NCBI GenBank assembly: GCA_018398815.1
Contig: CM031601.1
Coordinates: 30,627,293 to 30,691,292 of the forward strand
Direction of reading: 5' to 3'
Length of the DNA stretch: 64,000 nt
Source of the DNA: Conus ventricosus
Taxonomy: Eukaryota; Mollusca; Gastropoda; Neogastropoda; Conidae
Position numbers and translations under genes: made by a program
Notes under the pieces: model-generated
What the model saw: the letters and a program-made list of their open reading frames with translations, nothing else
Told to the model about the DNA's origin: nothing
The model's database searches: none
Shown: in pieces, positions 47,438-58,889 of the stretch
Position numbering within the stretch: position 1 is the stretch's first letter
Layout: every line of letters starts with the position of its first letter

Positions 47438-49115
47438 ACAAGATGCAAAGCATATAAACGTACTCCCAGTGTATCCTGAATACGCGTGATATATTCCATA
47501 AAGAAGGAAAAATCGTCTTGGGCTGATGTAACTGTTAGTGATGGCTATTCTGGTAAACATCGGCCATCATCTGTGACCTATAATGAACATACTTACAAAT
47601 TTTCAGAAAGATTGGCCAAAAACTTTCTGAGATTTTCCATCAAGAACAAAATTATGGGCCCTTAGTAATGGCTATAACAGTAAACTTAAGCATCGGGCAT
47701 CATCCGTGACCCATAATGAACATACCTACAAACTTTCAGAAAGATCGGCCACGTACTTTCTGAGATATTCCATTAAAAAAAACCCGTTATGGGTCGTTAT
47801 AGCTGTTAGTAACGGCCATAACGGTAAACTAAAACATCTGGCATTATCCGTGACCCATAATGAAGATACATACTAATTTTCACGAAGATCGGCCAAGTAC
47901 TTTCTCAGATATTCCATTAAAAAGAAAAACCGTTACAGGCCGTTACAGCCGTTAGTAATGGCTATAACGGTAAACTAAAACATTGGGCATTATTCATGAC
48001 CCATAATGAACATACCTGCTAATTTTCACAAAGATCGACCTAGCACTTTCTGAGATATTCCATAAAGAAGAAAAACCGTAACAGGCATTTACAGCCGTTA
48101 GTAACGGCTATAACAAACTAAAATATCGGGCATTATTCGTGACCCATAATGAACATACCTACAAATTTTCTGAAACATTGGCCAAGTACTTTCTCAGATA
48201 TTCCATAAAGAAGAAAAAACGTTACAGGCCGTTACAGCCATTAGCAACGGCTATAACGGGGTAAACTAAAATATCGGGCATCATCTGTGACCCATATTGA
48301 ACATACCTGCTAATTTTCACAAAGATCGGCCAAGTACTTTCTGAGATATTCCATAAAGAAGAAAAACCATTACAGCTGTTAGTAATGGCTCTAACGTTAA
48401 ACTAAAACATCGGCCATTATTCGTAACCCATAATGAACATACCTACATATTTTCAGAAAGATCGGCCGACTACTTTCTCAGATATTCCATAAAGAAGAAA
48501 AACTGTTACAGGCCGTTAGTAACGGCTATAACGGGGTAAACTAAAACATCAGGCATCATCCGTGACCCATAATGAACATACCTACATATTTTCAGAAAGA
48601 TCGGCCAAGTACTTTCTCAGATATTCCATAAAGAAGAAAAACCGTTACAGCTGTTAGTAACGGCTATAACGGGGTAAACTAAAATATCGGGCATCATCTG
48701 TGACCCATATTGAACATACCTGCTAATTTTCACAAAGATCGGCTAAGTACTTTCTGAGATATTCTATAAAGAAGAAAAACCGTTATAGCCGTCAGTAATG
48801 GCTATAATGATAAACTACAACATCGGGCATTATTCGTAACCCATAATGAACATACCTACAAATTTTCAGAAAGATCAGCTGACTACTTTCTCAGATATTC
48901 CATAAAGAAGAAAAAACGTTACAGGCCGTTAGTAACGGCTATAACGGGGTAAACTAAAATATCGGGCAGAAAGATCGGCCCAGTAGTTTTGTCTGGAGTG
49001 AGTGGAACACATTTTGACCACGGACGGACGGACAGACAGACAGACACACATACACAGACAGCATTTCTTCTTTCCCATTCTAAAGTACTCCCTGTTCTAT
49101 AAGAACTGGGAGTAC
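47438..49115 (+). mobile_element. Helentron-like non-autonomous element (HINE/pearl type), copy 2
   Basis: Same ends as the copy at 31,148: ACAAGATGCAAAGCATATAA then GTACTCCCAGT (47,460-47,470) on the left, and a 3' hairpin at 49,085-49,115. The hairpin pairs GTACTCCC with GGGAGTAC and GTTCT with AGAAC around a three-base loop. The core holds about ten ~145-bp repeats, each with an internal inverted repeat (GCCGTTA...TAACGGC). The ~238-bp unit of copy 1 is absent. It ends 36 bases from the donor of the gene A exon at 49,151. Confidence 0.75.
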
Positions 49116-49150
49116 AAAAAGAACAAGCTGTTAAGATGGATGTCACTCAC

Positions 49151-49265
49151 AGTCCAGAGCAAGTTGTAGTTGACAGGCTCCACTCTAATACTGCCTGCTC
49201 CTCTCCCCAGAGCACTCATGTAGTCAATGAAAAGTTTGACTGTCATCACTCTGGTCCACAGGCAC
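49151..49265 (-). CDS. RNF213-like: RNF213-like gene A, exon 6 seen
   Basis: A 115-base exon between acceptor GTTCTATCAG (49,266) and a strong donor ACT|GTGAGT (49,151). Its first base completes the AG left by the exon at 51,912 to give Arg. It then reads CLWTRVMTVKLFIDYMSALG and RVEPVNYNLLWT, ending in phase 0. It corresponds to the QWSRIFSTALFVEHV-type segment before the RING domain of RNF213. No RING exon was found downstream. Confidence 0.65.
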
Positions 49266-49639
49266 CTGATAGAACACCACCATGTAGTCAATAAACACCC
49301 CTTATCCCTTCTGTTTAACAGCAACCTGATAATATGTTTTATCTAGCACCTGGTCAAATACCACCTACATTCAGTGATCAATGCCATTTTAGTACACAGG
49401 TGCCTGAAAAAGAATATATTTTATCACATCAATACACACAATGGAGGCAGCTGATGAAAAATAATTAAAGCAGTCAATACTCTGAAAGACTGCTCTTTTC
49501 TTTCTTAAAAACATCGTAATTTTTTTGTCAGTTTCTGACCTTTCCATTCACTGTCTACCTCTTTAGTGATAGGTTTGTGGTCTAAAATGTGGACTTCCCA
49601 TCCGACTGTGTGTTCAAGGTCAGGCAATGCCAGCTTGGT

Positions 49640-49860
49640 AAAGCATGATTTTCTTCATATTTACCTGTCCAAACGAATGCCTTTTCTCCTACTACATGGA
49701 ACATTAAGGAATCCCCCTCTCCCCCCTCCTAAAAAAAAAAAAAAAAATCACTGGAGAGCAGAGAGCTCACTCTACTCACTACATGAATACATAAATAGTC
49801 TCCCTTGAGTGACACATACTCAGCTCACTTCATTCGAAAATAAATCTGTTTTTTTTTTTC
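49640..49860 (+). repeat. MITE-like repeat, related to 60.07-62.09 kb
   Basis: TTACCTGTCCAAACGAATGC and CTCCTACTACATGGAACA recur at 60,080-60,125. ACTGGAGAGCAGAGAGCTCA and CCCTTGAGTGACACATACTC recur in variant form at 61,890-61,965. This copy is uninterrupted. Confidence 0.7.
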
Positions 49861-49999
49861 CTTTTTCTTGTCATGGACACATCTCTCTTCCAGTTCAAGT
49901 GCTTGAACATGGATCAGCATAAACACCCCTGAGTTGGCCTTTTTTTTCTCTCAACCAGGCTATGCAATGCTGCAGTCTGCACTAAGCCCTTAATTTCAA

Positions 50000-50470
50000 G
50001 TGGTGCTTTGCTCAGAGAATCGTAATATGTTTCCCCGAGATACTGTTCAAGAGTGTCCTTGTCCACAGCGAGTGTCCTACATTCTAGCTGCTCGAATAGT
50101 TTCCTGGCAAACTGAAAGAAGCAATCTTGGGTTTTCTTCTTTCTGTTCCTTCTCCTTCTTGCTGATTCTGCTTTGCTGGAGGCACTGTGTTGTGCTTTAG
50201 GTCTTCGCAGTGTTTTTCCAACACTTTCTTCTCAGCCTCTGAGACAGCCTTCATCCTTTTTTTCTAATGTTTTTGTCAAAATTCTTCTTTGTCTTTTGGA
50301 TGTTATCCATCTATTGCCAGTGTCTGGATTTTGAAGAGGTATCTTCAGTTTTGGTTGTTTTATTCCACAGGCGTCCCTACAGGTTCCGTGTACAATGTCT
50401 CCGAAGGTGTATAGTTTGTGCTCCAATGTGCTCTTTCCTATCAATACATCCAGGTTTTGCACTATTTTTT
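50000..50470 (-). mobile_element. R2-like LINE fragment upstream of the RT
   Basis: The minus strand reads LGIGKSTLEHK-type text, KQPKLKIPLQNPDTGNRWIT with SKRQRRILTK, then QFARKLFEQLECRTLAVDKD and TLEQYLGETYYDSL. This is the linker leading into the reverse transcriptase of the same R2-like group as the 39.9-41.2 kb fragment. Frames change at least twice. It lies in an intron of gene A. Confidence 0.6.
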
Positions 50471-50793
50471 GTGTGTTTAATTTCTCTCATTTCACTTTTG
50501 CACTTGCGGTGGCAAAGTCAGATTTTGGCAATGGTATCAAGACCTGTACAAATTCCCTGTCTGAATAATCAGCATGGATGTCCTTGGCACTGGTTTGAAT
50601 CCTGGCCTTTGTTTTCTGACATTGTACCTGTGGCAGAGTGCGCTGCAATTCATTCATTAGTCTTCATACAGCCCTTTTATGTTCTGTGGATCTTCATGCC
50701 ATGCTCAATTGAGAATTTTCTTCCACAGACACATGAAAATATCACTTGTTCATTACTCATAGTCCATTGTGCATAACTCATTGGCACCTCGTC

Positions 50794-50853
50794 GATCACC
50801 TGGCAGGCGACGGGTTGAGTGCTTCGCACTGACGCGTCACCCACCAGGTGATC
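50794..50853. repeat. 60-bp inverted repeat (hairpin)
   Basis: GATCACCTGG (50,794-50,803) pairs with CCAGGTGATC (50,844-50,853). Inside lie GTGCTTCGCAC and a TGACGCGTCA palindrome. It is GC-rich in AT-rich surroundings and could be one end of a mobile element. Confidence 0.75.
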
Positions 50854-51911
50854 AATAATTTACTCGAATTTTCACATGCAGCTGTGCGGTCTAAGGGAAA
50901 CAATCGTGGTATCTACAGAAAGCTGAGGATCTCCTCTATTAGGTGGTACTCTCCCTTGGTGTATATCTCGCGTTTGATTCTACTTTTTCACTCATATTAT
51001 GGGATAGCTGGAGATAACTCTGGCTGCCCGTGTTCATCATGTTGTCAGCGAGTGGTAGCGAACAGAAACATCTTATTTCAAGAAGTAATTGAAAGAATAA
51101 TGGAAGAACGATCAAATAAAGAACTGGAACTGTTTTCCGAACTTGTCGAATTTTTCCAAGCTGTTTCCCGAACTTGCTGAATCGGACAGAGAGGATATGA
51201 GTGACAATGGTGAGTTGCACATACCAAATGATGATGAAATTTTTGCATTTTTTTTTCTTCAAATATGGGACAGTAGCTCTCTGTTTGAGGTTTAGACCAT
51301 GCACACAGCTGTGTGTGTGAAAGATACATTGTTTTTATGTGTTTGCTACACATTGTGTTGACTACAGTTATGATCATATTGATTTTTCATCCATACTTAC
51401 ATGGAGAAAAAGTTTTTGCTGATAGCTGTTTGCCTACACTTTTCAAACCAGTGGCGAGTGAAGTGTGTACTGAGCACAGGACTGTAGTATTTTTTTTTCT
51501 AAAAGAACATGATTTCAAGTTTTCAAAAACATAATATTCATTGTTGTATTCGGTTTGGTTCTGTCTGTATATTTTTTGTAAAAATACTGAAAATAGTGCC
51601 TCTCAGCGTGTCACGGTTGTGGCAGAAAGTTGCGTCTGCATTGAGTTAAGTTGGCGTCAATGGATTCACCATTCTCTCCCCATTTTGCAGCATTCCTGAG
51701 TGATGTTCATTTCCATGCAGTTCTCAAATAATGTTCACTTTTCAAGCACAACCAAATTTTTCCTACATCAGAGATATTCTAAGGAAAGTTTCTCTGCTGT
51801 GCTTTCAGAAAAATACAACCAAATACAACCAAATACAACCAAACAAACAAACATAAAAAATAAGAAAAAGTGGGGAAACAGCAAAATACAATTACTTATT
51901 CCCTGTTTTAC

Positions 51912-52174
51912 CTGACAGCTGCAATATTGTCACAGCACCATTGCCCATAGGAGAACCACTGCTTTCCATTTCTGTCCAGCCTGGTTTCTACATCTTCAAA
52001 CAGGTCCCGATTCACAATGCAGTGCATGTCTGCATCATCCAGCACACCAGACAGCACTGGAGCCAGTATATTGAAGTGATACAGCCATTGTTGACATCCT
52101 TCTTCAGTGTTCAACTGGTTCTTCTGGGGTGTCAGTTCCTGTGCCAGGATCTTCAGTAGTAAGATGTCCTCGAC
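51912..52174 (-). CDS. RNF213-like: RNF213-like gene A, exon 5
   Basis: A 263-base exon from acceptor CCCCAACAG (52,175) to donor TCAG|GTAAAA (51,912). It starts in phase 0, as required by the exon at 54,332, and ends two bases into a codon completed at 49,265. It reads VEDILLLKILAQELTPQKNQ, QQWLYHFNILAPVLSGVLDD, DVETRLDRNGKQWFSYGQWC and CDNIAAV. It parallels the AWLQLVKNLSMPLELI region of RNF213, between the AAA+ ring and the RING domain. Fully open. Confidence 0.7.
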
Positions 52175-52737
52175 CTGTTGGGGTTGGTACAGACATTTTC
52201 AAAGAGAGTAAAGAATCCTGTCAGAAACAACATTCCCAGTTGTTTAACATCCACAACCATAAAATGCCAATGCACAACATCTCTCGCACCTCTATCCCAA
52301 TCTGTGCACTTAATAATAAAGTATTCTCCCACTGAAACACCCTGCTTCCATTTTGAACAGCAGTACTCCCACAAACGTGAAACAGATAATGGATCAATGC
52401 CAACCAGAAAAGAAACGAAAACTAACAAAGAAAAATTTGGATCCAGGTGCCCTGAAATTGAAAAGAGAGGAAGTCGTAATGGGACTAGCCGGGAGTTAAG
52501 CGGGTGCCTGTAGTTTCCGTTCCGGGAGCTACCGGGACTTCTCGGTAGGAATTTCCCATCATGCGCTGATCACATTTCACACACACACACACAGTTGTAG
52601 ACAGTAACTAGGAAGACTCAGGCATGGCCCAATCATGTGCTGACATTATTTCTGGGCGCTGGAACCACGCGTGTTCATTCAGAAAAGGAATAGAACACAG
52701 TGAGTAAATTTGTGAATGAAACGGACCGACTTTCACA

Positions 52738-53139
52738 ATGGCTGCTTTCCCATCTGTTACGAATGATGAAGAAATGGTCGACTACTCACAAGAGGAGTTA
52801 GATCACAATATTGTCGAAGTGGAGAAGTTTGAAAGGGAGATGGAGAATGAAAGTGATATAGAAGTAGGTAGTGGTGTTGAAGAAGACGGTGAGGAGGAAA
52901 GTGACCCGGAGTACAATGTTCCACTCGCAACGCTGCAGAAAACATGGCGTCCTGCAACACGTGGCACTGCAGAAGTGCATCAGTTTCAGGAACCCACTGG
53001 GCCCGCACACTCATTACCCGACACTGCTACACCATTGGATTTTTTCTTTTTATTTGTGCTTCTTTATTTATTCTTTATTTTATCTGTGCTGCCGATGAAA
53101 CAAACAGGTATGCATGACCAAAACATAGCCCAACAGTAA
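52738..53139 (+). pseudogene. piggyBac-like transposase N-terminus, frameshifted
   Basis: The plus strand starts MAAFPSVTNDEEMVDYSQEE, continues through an acidic region, and reaches QFQEPTGPAHSLPDTATPLD FFFLF (split). This is the conserved EFxxPTGPxHxLPxxATPLDFF entry to the piggyBac DDE domain. The LIVDETNRYAxQNI block survives only as fragments in two frames (PMKQTGMHDQNIAQQ). The reading stops at 53,137 and no catalytic core follows. It lies antisense within an intron of gene A. Confidence 0.8.
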
Positions 53140-54331
53140 TGCAGCTGTGATGTTTATTTTTGTTTTGCATACCGGTCTTTTTTGGTGACAGCTGTGACTG
53201 TGACATTTAGTAGTGAGTAGTGAGTGTGTACAGTGACATTGTGCTGTGCAACTGAAGACTGTGTACATATGTAATCAGCTGTAGTTTGTAAAACTGCGAA
53301 AACTGATGGAAATACTACACCATATAGAGTATTGTGAAGTGACTGAGTTCAATATTGTGTGTGACAAGTGACAAATTTTGTATGACATTGGTGAGACAAC
53401 CAGTGGGACCTGTACTGCCAGACAACGGATAGATCACGTCAGGTAGACCTCAGGTTTCATCTTACACTAACAACTTGCATCAGCATGGTGATTGTGCATG
53501 CTTGCATACTGTAAAATTGATTGTCACCATAAAATGTTATGTGTCTGGTGACAATTTGGTAACAGTGACACGACATATATCTCTAAGACAGACAAAATAT
53601 AGTACAAATTACAGTGCATGATCTTAAGAAACTACCTGCCAATTTTCTGTCTCTTAGAGGTTCACACACATTCCTCATAAGTTAATAATCACACATATCC
53701 ATTTTTAGGCTGAAACTTATAAAAGAATCTGAAATCTAGGGGAAGTTTGCAGTCAGAGAAACTGAGTACAAGAGGGGTAAACAGCGAAAGAACACCCAAG
53801 CTTGTTTCTTAATACCTAATTGGATAATGATGTCCAAAATGCAAAGAAACGAGTTACGGCAGCAGGCAATGCCAAGGACAATAACACACCATGCCTCACT
53901 ACCAAGTTCAGACAAAATGCAGTAATCAAGGAAACGGATACGAGGTTTATCCACTGAGAAGTGGAGGTCAGATGTTGATGTAAATGGGTAGGAATGATAT
54001 CCTGGTCAGACTCGTCATGAGAACACTTCATAACTAAACGACTTTATTCATCAATAGACAGCCAAAAAGAGAACACCAGTGAAGCATGGATGGTTGAAGA
54101 GACTAAGCAGCAGACAAAGTTTAAAAGCATGGTTGAAAATACTGCAAATACTGAAAAAAGCATAACGGTGTGCTCCTGCCTTCAAAATAGATGCAGAATT
54201 TTGTATCCAAGAGTCGAAGAGTATCAGTGGTGAAAAACATCCATGAAAAAGTCTTTAACCATTCAAGAAACACAAAAACAAGATTATCACTATGTGGAAT
54301 AAAAGTGCTCTTCTCACAATTCTGATCTCAC
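53140..54331. other. Intron of gene A, no gene seen
   Basis: AT-rich. It may include the rest of the piggyBac element, but no DDE motifs or matching terminal repeats were identified. Confidence 0.4.
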
Positions 54332-54544
54332 CAGTTCTGGATGACGCAAGGCCAGGTCCTGACGGCCTTCCTGCAGATTCTGAAGAGCATTGGGGTGGCA
54401 GGCAGTCATGTCCAGCAAGGCCTGCAGTCTGGGGTAAACACTGATCATAACCTGATGCACTCTGACCAGCACACCACTCAGTCTGTAGGCCTGTACAGCT
54501 ACACTGGCCTGACCCAAAGCTTGCTTCATACAGTGTACCAAAAG
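54332..54544 (-). CDS. RNF213-like: RNF213-like gene A, exon 4
   Basis: A 213-base exon (71 codons, phase 0 at both ends) from acceptor GTGCTTTCAG (54,545) to donor CTG|GTGAGA (54,332). It reads LLVHCMKQALGQASVAVQAY, LSGVLVRVHQVMISVYPRLQ, ALLDMTACHPNALQNLQEGR and QDLALRHPEL. It matches in order the LQMALWSCTRKL...VHLAYQRF...ILTIYPQVLHSLME stretch of RNF213. No frame breaks. Confidence 0.75.
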
Positions 54545-54878
54545 CTGAAAGCACAACAGTTTTTAAAAGATAACGGCATGACAAAAATCTATATATTATT
54601 TTTGTCACCAAACTTTCCAACAATGTCAGCCCTTGCGAGGTGTTTTGGGGTAGAGGAACACTCCTGCAGATATATCAGAACATGTCTGCAATTATTACAT
54701 CATCTCAAAATATCAATCATTACAGTAGGAAGCTATGATGGGACATGTTTTGCATCTGCCTAGCCTCTTCATCATATCACGAATGACCTGCTTCATCTAT
54801 ATTATGCCCAAATCCTACACTCCCCATCCTGACCCATAAGCTGAATGTACACAGCAAGGTAAGCTATTATCTAAATGA

Positions 54879-55078
54879 GCACACACACATGCACATGCAC
54901 TTCTGTACACACACACACACGTGCGTGCACATGCACACATGTGTGCACACACATGCATGCACACACCCACCCACACGCATATGCATACATGCACATCATG
55001 CACACACACACACATGCGCTTCCACACACACACATGGGCCCGTGCCCACACATCCATACACACAAGTGTACATTCACT
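54879..55078. repeat. (CA)n-rich imperfect repeat
   Basis: CACACA text with GCATGCACA variants over about 200 bases. Open frames here are low-complexity artefacts. Confidence 0.95.
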
Positions 55079-56257
55079 GCACACACATACAATGATAAAA
55101 TTGGCACAACCAATGTTTCTGTAGGTACTCACGGTCCAACCAGTGTGTTGGGCTAATGCATAGGTCAGACATCTGCTAAGTCGTAGCCATGAAACCCTCT
55201 TCTTAAATTCTCTCATCTTATTCATTTATCCATCAACTTAAATCATGCTCTGTGTGGTCTCAAAACTTAGCAGATGTGGTGTAGCATATATGGACTAGTC
55301 CACACACAGTCACGCCTCCTTGATGAAACTGAAACTAAATAAGCTCCACATCTTCATGAATATGTTCTTCATCATCATAAAAATGTTTAGTGACCTAGAT
55401 GCCTCCATTTTCAAAGCAGATGCATGGCTGGTTCACTGGAAAACACAACAGCATAGTCCAACTGTCATGTTTATTGTAATGGGAAAAAACACACCTGTGT
55501 TCTGTTTGCAGTGCATGCTTGCTCAGTAGATACTGTATGCATCCCTCCTTTATCAACATTTGTCTATGTCACAGACACTCATAAAGACTATATGTCCCTA
55601 TTCCCCCTAAACTTATCTCTTCATTTTCTGATTTTTTGTGGATTTTCTTTTTCCTATTCTCCTCCCTTAACTCTGTGGGCCATCACTGGGGCACCACAGT
55701 GAAGAGCAGTTCACCCGGTTCCTCCAGTTCTGTCAGTTATGTGCCAGGGCCTGGGTCTCTGCAAATGGTTTCCCTCTCCACTCTGCAATGTAGTCAGTCC
55801 ACTGTTTTTTCTGCCTTCCTTTTCGTCTCCCTCCTTCAACAATTCCTTAAAGGATTGTTTTAGCAATGCCAGTGGATCTTGTTCAATGGCTGTACCAGCA
55901 TACTGTTAGTAGTTCTTTGTATGGTCCTATGTATGTCCTAATGGTTTGACACACCTGTTGATTGGTGATACGATCAGTATATCTGATGTTTAGTATCTTG
56001 TGGTAAAATGTCATTTTTGTGACAAAAATTCTTCTTTCCAAATCTGTGGTGAGGATATATGTGTTGCAAGCACATTGGAAGATGGAAAATACTGTGTACT
56101 CTATAAAGATGTTCTTGTCCTTCCATACAGGTTTTTTTTTAAGTCCAAGGAACATGTTTAATTTTAGATAATATAAACTATAACAACTGCCCAAAATATA
56201 AAACATCAATTATAATAACAGCATAAGTTAACATTCTAGAATAAAGGGCAAAAAAAA

Positions 56258-56300
56258 TATGGAGAGAGAGAGAGACAGAGAGAGGGAGGGAGAGGTGAGA

Positions 56301-56377
<77 letters not shown>

Positions 56378-56381
56378 GGGG
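56258..56381. repeat. (GA)n microsatellite
   Basis: GA repeats with GAGGGAG interruptions. Confidence 0.97.
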
Positions 56382-56834
56382 GCAGGGGGTGGTGGACACA
56401 AAGCATGTGAGATGAAGCCGAGATTTATTTTTTACTAGGTTATGAACAATTTGCAAAACACTTCAGCAACAAACGTGCAATTTCTGTCTGACCTACAGAG
56501 AGACAGAGATCACGTATCTGTTCTCAACTGGCATTATCATGATTCCATACAAGTTTTAATCTGGACAGTGCTGTGGTTGACACTACTGCCCTTGAAAGAA
56601 TTTCTAGTTTGGATCCCTCATGGATAATGATGGAGGGCAGGTGAGTGAATCGCTTAAAAGATTCTGTGCAGTTATATTAGTACTGAAGGTGGCATTGCAG
56701 CTGGCCATCAGGTTGGTCTTCTCAGCACTGATTTCTGAACCATATATTGCAGATGTTTCATCAGGTTGTTTAACAAGCTTTGCAAGCTTTTGTTCACTGC
56801 CTGCAAGGCCATCAATGTAATCTGAAAAATCTTT

Positions 56835-57600
56835 TCAAGTGCTGACATGACCTTCAAGTCTGCAAGTCATGGTGTATTCCAGGAATGTGATGGAGACAAA
56901 ATCATCCCTGATGAATTCCAAAGTATGAAAACGGTCTCCAATAGCAGCCTCCTGTATGAGCACTGCACCTGTTGCCTTGGAGTACAGCTGCTGGATGATG
57001 TCCATAAGCTTCTGCCCAAAGTTAAATTTCTTCCTTGTGGCCCATAAGTGCCCCTTGCCAGTCTTTTGAACTCCTTCTTGAAGTCTCTGATGATGTGTAC
57101 AACAGAACTCCTTCTGGCACTGGAGACGTTTTTCCACAAAAGGTATGTAGGTGAAAGATCTGTTTGATGGTACTCTTGCCTTTGCAGAATCCAGCCTGGT
57201 CTTCAGCAACAATAGCATCTGCTGGCAGCAGCAATCTACTCAAAATTATTTTGAGCATTACTTTGCTGGCATGGGCTGATCAAGCTTATAGTACACTAGT
57301 TCTGGCAGTGTTAGAGATTTCCTTTTTTGGGAAGGGTAATGATTAGTGATACGAGTCAATGCAGTGGGCCCTTCCCCACTGTGTCAGATTTTATAAGAAT
57401 ATCAATTACTGTATCTCCACCATGTTTCAAGACTTCTGCATGGATGCTTTCAGTGCCTGCAGCTTTCTATCATTTCAGTGATTTCACTGCAACGATGACT
57501 TCTTCACAGATTATTAGAAAACAATCCTCATTTCACAAACCATGCACTGTCAGCATATTTGGATCTTCTTGCTCTGTTTGTTGTAGAGTTCAGAGGAATT
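56835..57600 (-). mobile_element. RTE/BovB-like LINE reverse transcriptase fragment
   Basis: The minus strand, in shifting frames, reads SMQKS-NMVEIQ, PFPKKEISNTARTS, SHASKVMLKIILSRLLLPAD, EDQAGFCKGKSTIKQIFHLH, KLMDIIQQLYSKATGAVLIQ and AIGDRFHTL. This is the RTE-clade order PKKG, ISHASK-L, EEQAGFRxGRST, LYxKATSAV, IGDWFRT. The FIDFKKAFD region and the catalytic box are lost to frameshifts. It lies in an intron of gene A. Confidence 0.8.
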
Positions 57601-57677
57601 TTCATTTCAACTCTGAATGGCTTATTCTCAGAAGGAGCAGACAGCTGTGGAGTTTGACTCCATTAAAAAGTTTGGAC

Positions 57678-57699
57678 CCCCCCCCCCCCCCCCCCCCTA
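57678..57699. repeat. Poly(C) run
   Basis: Twenty-two consecutive C 74 bases from the gene A exon at 57,773. Confidence 0.95.
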
Positions 57700-57772
57700 G
57701 ATGAGCAAAATTGCCCTGCCTTCTTACCTCCCCTGATTTTGGGGGGCATTGTGAAGCAAGATTAGCACTGAC

Positions 57773-57924
57773 CTGATGCTGGGCTGGATGTATTCTGAAG
57801 TGATGGTAAACAAGATCTTCCAGGTAGCGATCCACAAAGTCCTGAGCAATGTCATCACAGACCACCACTGTGGGCAGGAAACGACCCACCACAGACTTCT
57901 CCACTGCTTCCACCACACTGTCTT
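57773..57924 (-). CDS. RNF213-like: RNF213-like gene A, exon 3
   Basis: A 152-base exon from acceptor TCATTGAACAG (57,925) to donor CAG|GTCAGT (57,773). The first two bases complete the G left by the exon at 58,435, giving E. It then reads DSVVEAVEKSVVGRFLPTVV, CDDIAQDFVDRYLEDLVYHH and FRIHPAQHQ. This parallels KFVDIFQQTPLGRFLAQL...LLQCYLKDFILLTMRVS in RNF213. Ends in phase 0. Fully open. Confidence 0.75.
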
Positions 57925-58434
57925 CTGTTCAATGACATAAAAATGGCAGTCCTAAATCCTTCATAGCTATCTATTCTTTAATCATATCAAAATAGGCTAC
58001 AATTTTTCCCAACACTGTAATGAAGTTTTGCTGTGGAATTGCGACACTGCTAATAAATATAATGATTCTTCTGTTCTTAAGGGCAACCCGGTCACAGGGT
58101 TTAAGAAACCGAATCAGAAATGGATTGAGGATAAATTTTTCATAATAACTGTCTGAACTTCCTTGAGACCGCTAAAAGTGTTGTAATGTAAAAGCGAGTG
58201 AGGAGTCCTATTACATGACAAGGAGTCCTGTTTTTTAACAAAGTGCATAAAACATTGACATACATCACAAAATAGAAATTTGCACAATTCACAGAATGTA
58301 CAATTTTTAATCATAAGGTCAAATTTGTTATAGAGACTGGTGATAATAACAGCATTTCACACTCTACAACGCAGGCACATAATTATAGTAAACAATTAAA
58401 ATAAACAGTACTAGAGCACAAACAGATCATATAC

Positions 58435-58756
58435 CTTTTTCCTGAGCTGCTGTATGGGTCAGATAAGCTTCAATGGTCTCCCACAGAAGCCAGGAAAAGG
58501 GCAGGGAGGGGGAGGCATCAGCTCCCTCCCTGGTAAGATGGAGTGACAGGGGAACTCCCTCAGGTGACTGGACAGGAGCTGTAGGTGGGAGTAGTGCAGC
58601 TGGCACAGGTCAGGAGTGTTGAGGACCTGAAGCCACAGGTCCAGCAGCCAGCCCTCTGACTGCAGCAGGTCCAGGTTGTGGTTTGTGTCCAGGTGGGCCA
58701 GCAGTCCAGCCAATACAGGGACCACCTCCTGCTCCAGACACTGCATCCATGCTCGC
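58435..58756 (-). CDS. RNF213-like: RNF213-like gene A, exon 2 (one frame break)
   Basis: The exon runs from acceptor CATGCCTTCAG (58,757) to donor AAAAG|GTATAT (58,435). It reads RAWMQCLEQEVVPVLAGLLA, HLDTNHNLDLLQSEGWLLDL and WLQVLNTPDLC. This is the strongest RNF213 match in the window (RHTLWKRVQGAVTPLLASMI, DRDGNLELL, ARDLWMFIFSDTMLL). A one-base deficit at the four-G run 58,549-58,552 shifts the frame. With that base allowed the exon continues through PFSWLLWETIEAYLT, again a family landmark (VPFSW), and meets its donor in the phase needed by the next exon. The deficit is either a base-calling error or a recent lesion. Confidence 0.78.
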
Positions 58757-58836
58757 CTGAAGGCATGCACCGTCACTGACCATGACTCGCTATCTCGAGT
58801 AATGTTTTCTGTGTGTCCATCTGTCTGTCAACTTAT

Positions 58837-58840
<4 letters not shown>

Positions 58841-58889
<49 letters not shown>
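58841..58889. repeat. (GT)n microsatellite
   Basis: About 24 GT units, 85 bases upstream of the gene A exon on the minus strand. Confidence 0.97.

Noticed and set aside
50848..51180. 110-codon plus-strand frame with CPCSSCCQRVV and ERIMEERSNKELELF
   Set aside because: Partly protein-like, but starts inside an inverted repeat, lacks splice sites and matches no family; left as possible mobile-element text.
54815..55156. Cys/Val/His-rich frames near 55 kb, possible metal-binding peptide
   Set aside because: CA-repeat translation with no splice sites.
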